A stretch of DNA of 64,000 nucleotides. It comes from Populus alba. Taxonomy: Eukaryota; Streptophyta; Magnoliopsida; Malpighiales; Salicaceae. The position numbers and the translations under genes are program-made. Shown here one piece after another: positions 13,199-25,239 of this stretch (position 1 is its first letter; each line of letters opens with the position of its first letter). The stretch lies in contig NC_133302.1 of NCBI RefSeq assembly GCF_005239225.2, positions 15,223,991-15,287,990 on the forward strand, in the 5' to 3' direction. Under the pieces are notes generated by a model that made no database searches, was not told where the DNA came from, and saw only the letters and a list, made by a program, of their open reading frames with translations.

Positions 13199-16100
13199 CT
13201 ACGAGAAGAGATCTCCCAAACTTATTGTGCCAAATGCCTGAGGTAGTGGAGGCCACTTAGTTGTAAGCTCGAAAGAAATTTTTTCCATTGTAGGCCGAGA
13301 TTGGGGATTGGGATGCAAGCATGCAAGTGCAATTTTCATGATGTGGACAACGCCCTCTGCTGCTCCTTTTTTAGGAAGCGAGATGCGTTGGTCTAACACA
13401 TCCTTCAATGGTGTATGTTGAGCAATCGGTGGCATCGACGATGATGACGCAGATCCTGGTGATAAGAGTGCTGAAATGAGATCGCCTGGATGCCTTCCTG
13501 TCACCACCTCCATTGTTACCACTCCGAAGCTATACACATCGCATTTTTCAGTCACTTTCATTGTGTATGCTAGCTCTGCCAAAAAAACATGATTATGCAT
13601 GGTTTTTTATCAAATAGTTGAAAGAAAATACTTTACAATAAAAGCTAAAAAAACACTATATATTATTTTCACTATTACACATTAGTAACTTAATGTTGAA
13701 ATAAAGCTACGCACCTGGAGCAGTATATCCAAAAGTACCTGCAAATGAGGTCCAATTGGATGAGTCAGGCATCAACATTCTAGCTGTGCCAAAGTCGGAG
13801 ACGTGTGCTTCATATTCCAAGTCTAGAAGGATATTATTGCTGGTAATGTCTCGATGAATGATCGGAGGAGAGCAAGAATGGTGCAGATAGGATAAAGCTC
13901 CACCCACCCCTTTCACAACGTTTAGCCTTCTCATCCAATCGAACTCAATTGCTTGTTCCTCATTGGTTATAATCTTTCTCAAGCTTCCTCTTTCAATGAA
14001 CTCGTAAACCAAAAATGAATGCTTTGCATGTGAGCAAAATCCATACATTTTCACAATATTTCGATGTCGAATATTTGCCAACACGTAAACTTCCCTTTCA
14101 AAAGCTTTAAAATCGGACAACTTTTCTGTTTGTGACCGGTGAAGTTTCTTCACAGCAACCACCTGTTCTGTTGGCATCACTGCTTTATAAACAGTTCCAT
14201 ATCCTCCTTCGCCAATGCAGTAGTTGGAGTTGAATTCCTCTGTAGCTTCAACGATATTCTCATACAACTTCTTCCCATCATGGCCCAATATCCTGAATAT
14301 GTTTCGATCTTGTTCATTTTCTGGCTCAGCGTTTCTCTTCCTAGCTCTTTTGCAGAGAATGAGTAAAGCTCCAACCACAACAAACACTAAAAGCAAGCTT
14401 CCTAAAAGAGGGAGTACAATCAAAACCACAAGTTTCTTGCTCTTTCTCTTAACAGTTTTGCTGCTTTCTGGAAGATTGCACGACTTGAGACCACTGGCGT
14501 TGCCACATATACCCATATTATCCCTTAATGCCTCAAATGAAGCATTGTGGAAGGCTTTGATATCGGGAATGGGGCCTTGTAGCTTATTGGATGATATATC
14601 CACAGTTGTTAAGCTTAACATGTCTTTGAAAGTGCTCGGAATCCGTCCAGAAAGCATGTTGTGAGAGACATTGAGAGTTTCCAACCGTTGCAGTTGCCCA
14701 AGTTGCCTCGGTATCTCTCGAGTCAGGAAATTGAAGCTAAGATCAAGATCTCGAAGAGAAAGTAGAAAGCCTATCTCACCTGGAATGCTTTCTCTAAATT
14801 TATTACCGCTGAGGTTCAGCAACAATAAATTCGAGCATTCCCCAAGTTGTTTCGGAATCAATCCACTCAGATTATTAGATGCTAAATTAAGGAATTGAAG
14901 ATTGGAAAGCATCTTAATATCTAAGGGAATGGCACCTGAAAGATGGTTGTTGTTAAGGAGAAGCTTGTACAACAACTTCAAAACCCCTAAATCTTTTGGG
15001 ATGGCTCCTTTTAACTGATTTGATGACAGATCAATCAATTGTAATTGAGTAGCCTTCCCAAGCTCTGGTGGTATCTCACCAGAAACATTATTATTTGAGA
15101 TTTTAAGGCTTGTCATGTTACGACAATCTCCCCATTTTGAAGAAAGCTCACCATAAAAATTATTGTAACTCAAATCAATATAATCCAGATGTGGATAGAC
15201 ACCAAAAACCTCAGAAATATTTCCTGTTAAGTGATTCCAATCAAGCCTTACTCGGTATAAACCAGTACAGTTTTTCAAACTTTTCGGGATTGAACCTGAG
15301 AAATAGTTGTAGGAAGCAGTAAAGATTTTCAATACTCCTTCATGGCATAAATCTAGTGGCAAATCACCCGTGAATTCATTGGTACCCAAAGACAATAACT
15401 TCAAATGGGTGAGATTGTTCATCTCTGAGGGCAATGGGCCGTGAAATCTGTTCTCATGTAATGTCAAGTTCACAAGTGATTTAAGTTGTCCTATTTCTGA
15501 AGGAACACATCCAAATAAATTATTTTGACTTAGACTAAGCAAAGTTAAATTTCTTAATTTTCCAATAGAAGAAGGGATTCTACCAGTTAAAACATTAATT
15601 GACAAGCCAAGTTCATTAAGAGACTCCAGCGACCCAATTTCCTGAGGAATAGAACCAGAGAGTTTGTTATCCCAAAGATAGAGTATGGATAGGCTTGTCA
15701 AGTTTCCAATAGAGAAGGGGATCAAACCAGTGAGATTATTTTGCTGTAGTGATACTTTATTGAGCATGGTCAAGTTCCCAATAGAAGAAGGAATGGAACC
15801 AGAGAGTTTGTTATCCCAAAGATAAAGCTCAGATAGGCTTGTCATGTTTCCAATAGAAGAAGGGATGGGACTAGAGAGTTGGTTCCTAGAAAGACTAAGG
15901 AAAGACAAATTTCTTAATTTTCCAATGGAATAAGGGATTCCACCAGTTAAAACATTAATTGACAAGTCAAGTTTATTGAGAGACTCTAGCAACCCAATTT
16001 TCTGAGGAATGGAACCAGAGAGTTTGTTACCCAAAAGATAGAGTATGGATAGGCTTGTCAAGTTTTCAATAGAAGAAGGGATTGAATCAGAGATTTGGTT

Positions 16101-16565
16101 TATGGAAAGATCAAGGAAAGATAAATTTCTTAATTTTCCAATTTCATGTGGGATGGTTCCAGAAAGAGAATTATTAGCAAGGTCAAGACATAAAAGATTG
16201 GGGAAGGATGAGAAGTTTAAACCATAAAGCGTACCTCTCAAACCAAAACTTTTAAGTGTCAAGTTGGTGACGCTTCCAGAATTGTCACAGGTGATTCCAA
16301 CCCAGTTAATGCATGGGCTGATGCCGACCCATGAAGAAAGGAGAGATTGGCTTTGGTTGTCAAGACTGGCTTTCCATTGGAGAAGAGCCTCAGCTTCTGT
16401 ATTATTATTACCAAATGGTGAAGTTGGGGAGGAAGTGTGTTCAGCTAAAGCAAAGAAGGAAGAAGAGCTGAATATGTGAAGGAGCAAAAACAGGATGTGG
16501 AGAAAGAAGGAGAAGAATGGTTTGTTTAGTAAGGACGGCGTCATGGTGTGTTTTTCAAGAGACAT
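13199..16565 (-). CDS. LRR receptor-like kinase, MIK2-like (copy A, intact)
   Basis: Two exons, 16565-13715 and 13575-13199, are joined across a 139-bp GT-AG intron and give 1075 aa. The intron splits the APE motif (AP|E). Order of parts: signal peptide (about 1-42), LRR N-cap with [11 protein letters not shown], about 23 LRRs, C-cap with GICGN, transmembrane helix (about 713-738) and kinase. Kinase landmarks are glycine loop GEGGYGTV (785-792), Lys806 in VAVKK, HRD at 904-906, DFG at 924-926 and APE from 949. It is an RD kinase with no visible defect. By family it is a plasma-membrane receptor related to Arabidopsis MIK2 (subfamily XII), which senses peptides; the ligand here is unknown. The start has a conserved TATA box about 50 bp upstream. 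This is the only unbroken copy of four. Orthology to MIK2 itself is inference. Confidence 0.92.
13576..13714 (-). other. Intron of LRR-RLK copy A
   Basis: The donor is GTGCGTAGC at 13714 and the acceptor TTTGGCAG ends at 13576. The same intron position is kept in copy B (28266-28405) and copy D (59151-59296). Confidence 0.9.
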
Positions 16566-16610
16566 AGGATATGGTTTGCTATGGTACTAGATTAGGCTCT
16601 TCCATGGAGA

Positions 16611-16625
16611 GGTATTATTTATAGG
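16611..16625 (-). promoter_or_regulatory. TATA box of copy A
   Basis: Minus-strand CCTATAAATAATACC lies about 50 bp upstream of the ATG. The identical sequence is kept at the same distance in all four copies, which supports a shared core promoter. Confidence 0.75.
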
Positions 16626-17019
16626 TAGGAAAACATGATATATTGGAATTGTTTTTAATATCATTGATTATTACATCTCTTCTCTAATTAAGTTGAAATT
16701 AACTACTTAGATACGTACTCTGTAAAATTTAATTGTATTTTTTTATACAAAATATTTTATCCTCTATAATGAAAGGTCATTTCCAATAAAAAAAAAAAGT
16801 AGTTTTTTGTCTAGCAATTTGATCACTAATTGAATGAAGATATTGTAATTGACGTGTGACACATGTAATTTCCAGTTCACCAATAATTTCCATATTTTCC
16901 ACTGAAAAGAAATTGAGAAGACTACAACGGGATCAGTACCCGTAACAACCGCGGGAACAGAAAAATGAAGTTCCTATCAATCCATTTTTCTGAAGTTCCT
17001 TTCAATCCACGGAATAGAT

Positions 17020-17620
17020 TATAATTTTATTTTTATAAAAAAAACATTTAAATTATTTTATCATACAGTATGTTAAATAAAAATACTAATTATATTTTTT
17101 ATTTTTTATAAAAAAAATATTTAAATTACACTTGAAGTATTCTAAATATATTTTTTTTTATAAATGTTTTCTATTTTTTATAAAAAAGTTTAAACTATCC
17201 TTGAATAATTCTAAACATAAATTCTAATTAAGTTTTTTATACTTTTTTTTTATTTGTTATAAAAAAATATTTTAACTACCATTGAAGTATTCTAAACAAA
17301 AATGTTAATTAATGTTTTTTTTTATATATAAAATAAACATTTAAACTACATTCGAAATATCCTAAATAATTTTTTTATAATATTTTTTCTATTTTTTATA
17401 TAAACAAATTAAATTATTCTTGAAGTTTTCTAAATATAAATTCTAATTAATAATTTTTATAATTTTTTTTTATTTGTTATAAAAAAATATTTAAACTACT
17501 CTTCAAGTATCCTAAAACCTAAATACTAATTAATGTTTTTTAATATTTTTTATATAAAAAATTAAATTATTCTTAAAATATCCTAAACAAAAATACTAAT
17601 TAATTTTTTATCACATATAT
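17020..17620. repeat. AT-rich tandem repeat array upstream of copy A
   Basis: Same motif family as at 3775-5160 ('cttgaagtattctaaa' plus 'ctaattaa' every 65-90 bp). The counterpart upstream of copy B is at 31785-32100. Confidence 0.7.
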
Positions 17621-17955
17621 TTGTTATGATACTTTACCTCGATGTGAACACATTTTTGTCCCCTTTTCATTTTTATATCTAATTTTTTAATTTATAGCAC
17701 TCTAAAGGAATAACATAACTTTAACTATATTTATGTGTTATTGGTTTGCTTTGTTATATTAACATAACTTTGTTGTATTATTATCGGACCTAATAAATTA
17801 ATCAAAATTATGATATATAGTTGATGATTTTTATTTAAAAAATATATTAAAATAAAATTTTTTTTAGTTTTAAAAATTAGTTTTGATATTAACGTATTAA
17901 TATTAATTTAAAATAAATAAAAAAATAAAAATTTTTGTAAAAACAAATATTATAG

Positions 17956-18105
17956 CAGAGGATTCTGGACCCGGTGGCACCTCAAGATCTGCACGGGAGG
18001 ATGAGGCACAGGCTTCCATGAGCTCATGTCCACAAAAACACTACGTGCAAATTGCTCTACGAGAAAGTTATTGGCAATATCTATACAAGTGGTCTCCTAT
18101 TAGAT
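17956..18105 (+). other. Coding-like remnant shared with 32456-32600 and 37521-37690
   Basis: An open stretch would encode a peptide including SSCPQKHYVQIALRE. Versions lie upstream of copy B on the same strand and in the inverted block at 37.6 kb. The three differ by short deletions. No family is recognised. Confidence 0.3.
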
Positions 18106-18389
18106 GAAATTTATGAAATTCAAACTAATAATAATATGTTTTTCATTTATTGATTCTACATTCCGTTCAAAAAAGGTCACAGACAGACAGGCAAATTGAA
18201 GCACATGGGCCCGCTCTATATATACTTTCTTTACTCCAAATTTAGTATATACTGTTATCGTGTTCTTTGGGTTTGAATTTTCTAATGGAAATTCATTTCA
18301 TTAGAAAATGCAACATCAAGTTGGAAATTCATTGGTTGGTAGAGTGGGTCTTGCTGCTATCGTGTTTTTTGGGAATGTGGGCAATTATT

Positions 18390-18510
18390 TTTATTCGATT
18401 CCACAATGAAAGTTTCACCATCCAATAGACTGTTATCGAGCTCTTTGGGTTGAATTTTCTAATGAAATTATTGGAAATTCATTGGATGGTAGAGGGGGTC
18501 TTGCTATGGA
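18390..18510 (+). repeat. Dispersed ~115-bp repeat (example copy)
   Basis: The unit runs from 'gattccacaatgaaagtttc' to 'ggatggtagagtgggtcttg' or close variants. Copies or parts occur near 2570, 3630, 5775, 7265, 18255, 20070, 27670, 32760, 57000, 58310 and 58405. Some copies contain a hairpin made of 'gaattttctaatgaaatg' and its reverse complement (27719-27736 with 27746-27763). Confidence 0.65.
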
Positions 18511-18544
18511 CATTTCACGAATGAGAGATGACATGAGAATGGGA

Positions 18545-19890
18545 AAGTTAAACTATCCTTGAATAATCCTAAACATAAATTCTAATTAATTTTTTTATAT
18601 ATTTTTTTTGTTATAAAAAAAAATATTTTAACTAGATTTGAAGTATTCTAAAAAGAAATGCTTATATATATATATATATAACACACACACATTTAAAACT
18701 GCATTTGAAATATCATAAATAATTTTTCTATAATATTTTTATATTTTTTTATAAAAACAAATTAAATTATCCTTGAAGTTTTCTAAACATAAATTCTAAT
18801 TAATAGATTTTATAATTTTTTTATTTGTTATAAAACAATATTTAAACTACTCTTGAAGCTAAGCTGAAATGCTAATTAATTTTTTTAATATTTTTTATAT
18901 AAAAAATTAAATTTTTTTAATATGTCTTTGAGTTGTTATTAGTACAGTGTTCTGCGTTCTACAACAGTTTAACATCAATTTTTAAAAACAATATTAGGAG
19001 TATTTTGAATTTTATAGTCATGCTAGACTTAAACGACTTAATTAGGTTTGATGGCAATGCAAGACTATTTTTTTATATATATAATTTTTTTCATCCTAAA
19101 AAGAAATGCTAATTAATTTTTTTTTAATTTTATAAAAAATATTTAAATTATCCTTGCAGTATTCTAAACAAAAATATTAATTAATATTTATATATATTTA
19201 AACTACCCTTGAAGTATCCTAAATGGAAATACTAATTAATTGTTTTTATTTTTTATAGAAAAAAATTCCAACTACCTTTTAAAGTATCTTAAACAAAATG
19301 CTAATCACTTTTTTTTTATAAATCTTTTTTATTTTATAAAAAATATTTAAACTATCCTTTAATTATCCGAAACATAAATCATAATTAATTGTTTTTATAA
19401 TTATTTTTATTTGTTATATAAAAAATATTTAAACTACCATTCAAGTATCTTAAATTGAAATGCTAATTAATTTTTTTTTATAAATTTTTTTATTTTTTAT
19501 AAAAAAGACATTTAAACTGTCATTGAAGTATCTTACACAAAATGTTTAATTAATTTTTTATTTAAAAAAAAATATTAAAACTATCCTTGAAATATCATAA
19601 ATAATTTTTCTTATAAATGTTTTCTACTTTTTATTTAAAAATATATTTTAACTACCCTTCAAGTATCTTAAATGAAAATGATAATTATTTTTAAAATAAA
19701 TATTTAAACCAGACTTGAAGTATCTTAAAGAAGTTTTTTTTTAATGTGGTTTTTTTAAAATATATATAAAAAAATATTTAAAACTATCATTGAAGTATCA
19801 TAAACAGAAATTCTAATTATTATTTTTATATATAAAAAAGGAACATTTTAAACTATCCTTAAAATATCCAAAATAAAAATTATGATTATT
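18545..19890. repeat. AT-rich tandem repeat array, second unit
   Basis: This is the near copy of the array at 3775-5160, unit by unit, with small insertions and deletions. It marks the left part of the second tandem duplication unit. Confidence 0.75.
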
Positions 19891-21069
19891 TTTTCTTGGG
19901 TCTCGACGATGACTAGCCTCCCCCTACTCTCCAATGCCACCTCTATTTTAGATTTAATGTATTTGAATGTATTTTTTTATATTAATTTAATGAATTTATT
20001 TTATATTTGATTTGATTTTATATTATTTTATTTATTTTTCTACTTTTATTCAATGTATTTTTTTTTTAAATGATGGAAATTCATTGGATGGTAGAGTGGG
20101 TCTTGCTGCTACCTTCCCGTGGATTGTTTTTTGGGTTTGAAGTTTCGATGGAACTTGTATTTTCTCCTTTTGCCGTGGATTGTCTCTCTTCCCCTTCAAA
20201 AGCACTTTGTTTGTCCATTTTCGCCATGAATAAAATGTCTATGAAGAGATTTGGTATGGGGATTTTAGAGTAACCATCTTGTTTTGCTGAAAGCATACCA
20301 AGGACGAGTTGAGGGGAAAAAAAGGCAAGAAACAAAAGAGAAATTGGCCATACCAAGGACGAGTTGAGGGGAAAAAAAGGCAAGAAACAAAAGAGAAATT
20401 GGCGCAATTTCTTTCTCCTTCGAATGGAGAAAGATGAAAAAGTATGATGAGGGGTTATTTAATTGCTGTAGCTAATATTAGGCAAGGAAAAATAATTGAA
20501 GTCATGCTGTCATAGTATTGTTTTTTTTTTAAAAAAAAATTTATGGTTGTCCGTTTTAGCTTACGAGTACCTCGACTAATTTTTTGAAGTCCTAAAGTTA
20601 ACAACTAGATAAGTTATCAGTGATCTTGCTATTATAGTGTTGTTGCTATTATCAAACAAATAGTATTTTAAAAAAACATTCTTTATGAATTATTAAGAAT
20701 ATATTGTTTTTTGAAAATATTTTTTATTTTAAAAATATATTGGAATAATATTTATTTTTATTTTAATATTAGTATATCAAATCAAACATTAAAAGAAATT
20801 TAATTTGAAATTAAAAAAAATAATTTTTTTAAAACTATTTTTGAAATGTAAAAATAAATTGGCTTTAAATTTTCGTTCTTGATTCAAAATCAAAATTGTG
20901 ATGTAAGACCCTCCAATTTTAGACATGATTACTGCCTCATAGTTAAATTCTTAACTTGGTCAATGATTACACGCAATTTGCAAGAGTACACAATTACATT
21001 AAACCCAAATGGCTTTGGATTTAAGAATTGCGTTTACTAAGTCAAAGTCCTTTCCAATCAAATGTGTTT

Positions 21070-21268
21070 GATTATTATTATTATTATTATTTGATCAATG
21101 AGGGTATTTTGGTCAGCTTGTGCACATCTCGACTAATCCTACGGGTTTGAAAGTTAACGACTATGTAAACCTCTAGTGGCTATCATATTAGCAACTACAA
21201 GGCTCGAACCTTAGAACACAGGGAAGCAAACCTTTTAGTCCCATACTCTTACTATTAGACCAACTACT
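21070..21268 (-). mobile_element. tRNA-derived SINE, duplicated copy
   Basis: Same element as at 8272-8470. The A box is at 21266-21252, the B box at 21210-21201 and the AAT tail at the left end. Its flanks are also duplicated, so it was copied with the segment and did not insert independently. Confidence 0.75.
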
Positions 21269-21279
21269 AGATAGTTTTT

Positions 21280-23650
21280 TTTTTAATTATTTCTAACTAT
21301 ATAAAAGAAGAGATTGATATAAACCTACGATTTAAAATTGATAATGTGTCTCCTTCCTCATTTATTTATAAGGACTTAATTCATGTTTAGTCCCAATCTG
21401 AAAAGCATAGAGAGTTTTTCTTTATTTTCTATTTTATTTTATAAAAGAGTACATAAATAAAATAATAACCAATTACATTGAGACAAAATTGTAATTAGAT
21501 TGTTCGATTGTTTGAATATTTCAGTATGTGATTTTTTAGCTTTTATTTGTAATAAAATCTTGAAAACAATTTCATGAAATTAATTATTTTTTTTATTGTT
21601 AACAAGTTAATTCGTTATTATTAACAAGAACTAAGGAAGGAAGAGGTATTACTCTACCCCTAGACTTGTGATACTATTCATTAGAATAGTATTCACATGA
21701 ATTTTTCATAAAAATTAAAAATAAAAAAATTTTAAGCTTGGATTTGAAGGCAAGATAATCTTTTTATCATGATTCAATATAATTTTCAAGTTATTTAAGG
21801 GTAAATTGGTCTTTTTATTTTAACAGTTAAAACACTTGGAAACACATATAATTAAAAAAATAGCTTAAGCCTAGGGGTGTTATTTTTTTGTTAAAATGAA
21901 AAAGTTCAAATTAGCAAAGCTATCTTTTTTAGAGGTTTTATGATCTTTTTTTATTATGGTTTTTTTTTTTTTGTTAATGCCGAGTTAACTCAAGGGTATT
22001 TTTGAATTTTAATAAATGTTTAATGTTAAAAAAAACTTTGTTGACATATGTCACGCATGCTCCAGTAGGTGTTGACTCTATGTCTTTTGGGTGGTGTGTG
22101 TGAAGTAATTCAATCACTAAATGTCATTTTCTGTTGCAAACACATATATATTTTTTTCATATTAAATTTTTTCTTGTTCTTTTTTATTTTGACAAGTTTT
22201 TTTAAATTGGATTTTTTTTCATGATTTCACTATTCACATTAAATTGGTTGAGAATTACGCTTCTTAATTAATTGAACCCGATTTCAAGATTTCATGGTTT
22301 GCGAGTTTTAGAGATTAGACTAAGTTTAGGATGTTAATGGTTATTTTGTTGGGTTTTTTTTATTTTTCTTTGTTGAAGTTTTTTTTATCCTTCAACATTT
22401 ATTCAATTAGAGACTGAGTTCCATTCTTTTAATTTATTTTCTTTTGGTAGAATGTTTTGTTGGTCTTGAAAAATGACTTCAGTTATCTCGTATCTTTTTA
22501 TTTGACATCTTTATAGGGTTTTCATTGGCTCATTCTTAAATTTATATTTTTTTTAATTCCATCCTCCAATATTTTGAATAGTTTTTTTTAAAAAAATTAA
22601 AAAATTAATTTTTTTCTTTAATTTCATCCCCCCTTTAAATTTTTTTTTAATCTTTTGAATTTAGTCCATTTTTTTTTTATTACTATTTGTTTTATTCAAG
22701 ACAAATTTTTTAATTCATCTTTTTTTATATATAATTTAATCCTCCTTAAGTTATTTTTCCCTGCCAAATTTGGTCCATGTTCTTTTTATTACTTTTTTTT
22801 TTTGCTTTGGCGGACTTTATAAATTAATATTTTTCCTGATTTTATCATTTGACATTATATTGATCGAGAATTAAACTTTTAACTGAGTCCAGGTTTATGA
22901 TTTTTATGGGCTTTGAGTTTTAGAGATTAATCCAAGTTTGAGAGAGTGTCCGTGTCTGCTTGCTTTTTCTTTCTTTAAACTAATGTCTTTTAAGTTTCAT
23001 CCTTCAATATTATTTAATTGGAGATTGAACTATTTTATTTTTTATTTATTTGCTTTTTGTAGGATTTTTAATTGATTTTGAAAATAATTTGGGTTTTTCA
23101 CGTCTTTTTATTTGTTGTTCTTTTACTAATCAACATTAAATTGTTTTTAAAATTGAGGTTTTTTTTTTTTTAATTCAGCTGGTGTCTAAGATTTAAAGAG
23201 TTATGAGTTTAAAATCTTAGCTCAGATTTAAAAAATTTGCTAGTGTTTACTTATTTTTTTAAGCTCAAAGGGTTGTGAGTTTTTGTTTTTTGATTTCATG
23301 GGTCGATATTTATATGATTAATGTTAGAATTTTTTTTACTTTGTCGTTTTTTTTAACCTTTTTTTGCTGGTTCTATTATTCTTTTTTTAAAGTTGATCTA
23401 TGCATTAGTTTTTTTCTTTTTTTTAATTGGGTCTATACCTCGAATTTCATTTAAAAAAAAACACGCATGCATTGTTTGAATATTTTTTTAACAATAAAAA
23501 AAAAAGTTCTGGCATGGTGCAAGCTTGAGCCCATAAATCTAAGTATAGAACGAAACTAAATTTAAGGGATTAAAATAAATTGAATTTTCGTTTCCAAACG
23601 GTTCCCAATAGGATTAAAATGATATGGACCATAATGAAACAAAATGTAAA
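21280..23650. other. T-rich spacer, duplicate of 8480-10830
   Basis: No gene is seen. Sequence order and most bases match the first unit. Confidence 0.6.
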
Positions 23651-23888
23651 TATGGAGTAGTAGAGCCATGTTTTTCTTTTTGTTCATTCTGGTTGCGTTT
23701 GATTAGTTAGTGTTTGGTTATTGTCTATCTGTACTTCTCTTCTGAAAGGAAAGAGATCCATTCCAACACCTTTAGATACAATTTACTTTATGTCTTTGGA
23801 ACAGTTTTGGACTGAATTTGAATCTCCGTGCTTTCAAAACATGAAGTTTTTTGGAATTGTTTTGGTGTGAATTTCGGAAGCACTCTGA

Positions 23889-25045
23889 CCCATTGTCTTT
23901 GTCTTTTTTTTTTTTTTTTTTTTTTTTGAAAGATGTGTATATTATATAAGCGTCAAAGTCTGACGGGAATAGAACAAAAGCTACGCAATATCTTAATATG
24001 GCATAAAGTCATATGAAGGATAAAGCGCAACTTAAGATAAACCAAAGCAAAGAAAACCATACAAAATCCATCCAAATGAGCTGAAACTAAACATTCCTCA
24101 ACAAAACAAAACAGAAAATACTCAAAGACATAATGGGAGAAGAAACAATAGCAAGCCCATAGAAAAATGGTGGATTCAAAGCCAGGCAACAAATTCACTT
24201 GATCTCCGCACTCCTTGCTTAGCCAAACCATCTGCCATGCAATTACTTTCACGAAAGATATGAGAGAAGGTGATTGAAACAAAATATGCTTTCAGTCTAT
24301 TAACATAGGAGAACAAATTATGATGCTTCCAGTGACGACTGAGAGGATTATTCATCCAGCGAATAACATTGACAGAGTCAGATTCGATGATGAGGTGTTG
24401 ATGGTGTAAATGACAATTAGATGCTGATAGGTCAATGGCTTTCACAATAGCCCTTAACTCAGCAATATTAGAGTCTAAAATACCAACTGGAACAGAGAAC
24501 ATACCGAGCACATGGCCATGATGATTTCGCAGCACACCACCTATTCCAGAGGGGCCTGGCTTACCAAGAGAAGAGCCGTCCACATTCCATTTGAGCCTAT
24601 TAATCATAGGAGGAGACCATATATTTTTAATCCTGAAAGAGTGAGCATTGGACCACCGAAGCAAGCCATCTGCCGATCTGATCAGATCTGAAGGGGAGTA
24701 TGGAAAATCTGAATGGATAGCTTTTAGCCAAAGACATAGACGGGTGATAATAAGAAAAAAAATTGAGTCATAATCAGGTGTCTTCTGTTGGAAAATGAGA
24801 TCATTTCGAAGGAGCCAAAGAGACCATGCCACTGAGAAGAACAACATCAACCATGCCTTCCTTTGAAAATTACCATGCACCATGGAAGACCATTGAGACC
24901 ACATATCTGAGAAGCTCTTTGGGCAACACCAAACTAAACCCCACCATTTAATGATTTTGGACCAAATGAGCCAATGCTTATGGCAGTGAAGCAGAATATG
25001 GTCCACCGATTCTGCTTCAACAAGGCAACCCCATTGTCTTTGTCT
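23889..25045 (-). mobile_element. 5'-truncated LINE (L1-type) insertion
   Basis: The insert 23905-25029 is flanked by a 16-bp target site duplication, CCCATTGTCTTTGTCT, at 23889-23904 and 25030-25045. Its 3' end on the minus strand is a poly-A tail (poly-T from 23905). The reading frame inside covers only the C-terminal end of a LINE polyprotein, so most of the reverse transcriptase is missing through 5' truncation. The insertion lies in the second duplication unit, in about 1.6 kb that the first unit lacks. Confidence 0.9.
24176..25029 (-). pseudogene. LINE ORF2 C-terminus: zinc-binding RT region and RNase H
   Basis: The frame is uninterrupted for about 284 codons within the element. The N-terminal part has the His/Cys and Trp-rich pattern (SVDHILLHC, AWSLWLLRND) of the zinc-binding domain that follows plant LINE reverse transcriptase. 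The second half is a plant-type RNase H domain. Acidic positions are visible in WNVDGSS, NIAELRAI, IIESDSVNVI and NCMADGLAKQG, which matches a D-E-D-D active site. There is no reverse transcriptase core, so it cannot retrotranspose alone. The open frame extends to 25054 into target-site sequence, which is not part of the element. Confidence 0.88.
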
Positions 25046-25106
25046 CTTTACCATATGTTATGTTGTGTTCTGACATGGCATCAGATTGGTATTAGCTGCT
25101 GTTCCT

Positions 25107-25133
25107 AGTGTGTGTGTGTGTGTGTGTGTGTGT
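25107..25133. repeat. (GT)n microsatellite
   Basis: About 13 uninterrupted GT units. Confidence 0.9.
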
Positions 25134-25239
25134 ATCCATTTGATCAACGTATTAAACTTCGAGTATACATTACTGCCCTTAACATCACTTAATTGATCCT
25201 GTGCTCAAAACTTTTGTATGAATCTAAGGTTTTGATGTG

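Noticed and set aside
14139..16479. Plus-strand frames opposite copy A
   Set aside because: Antisense shadows of the LRR-RLK coding sequence; the same shadows occur opposite copies B, C and D.
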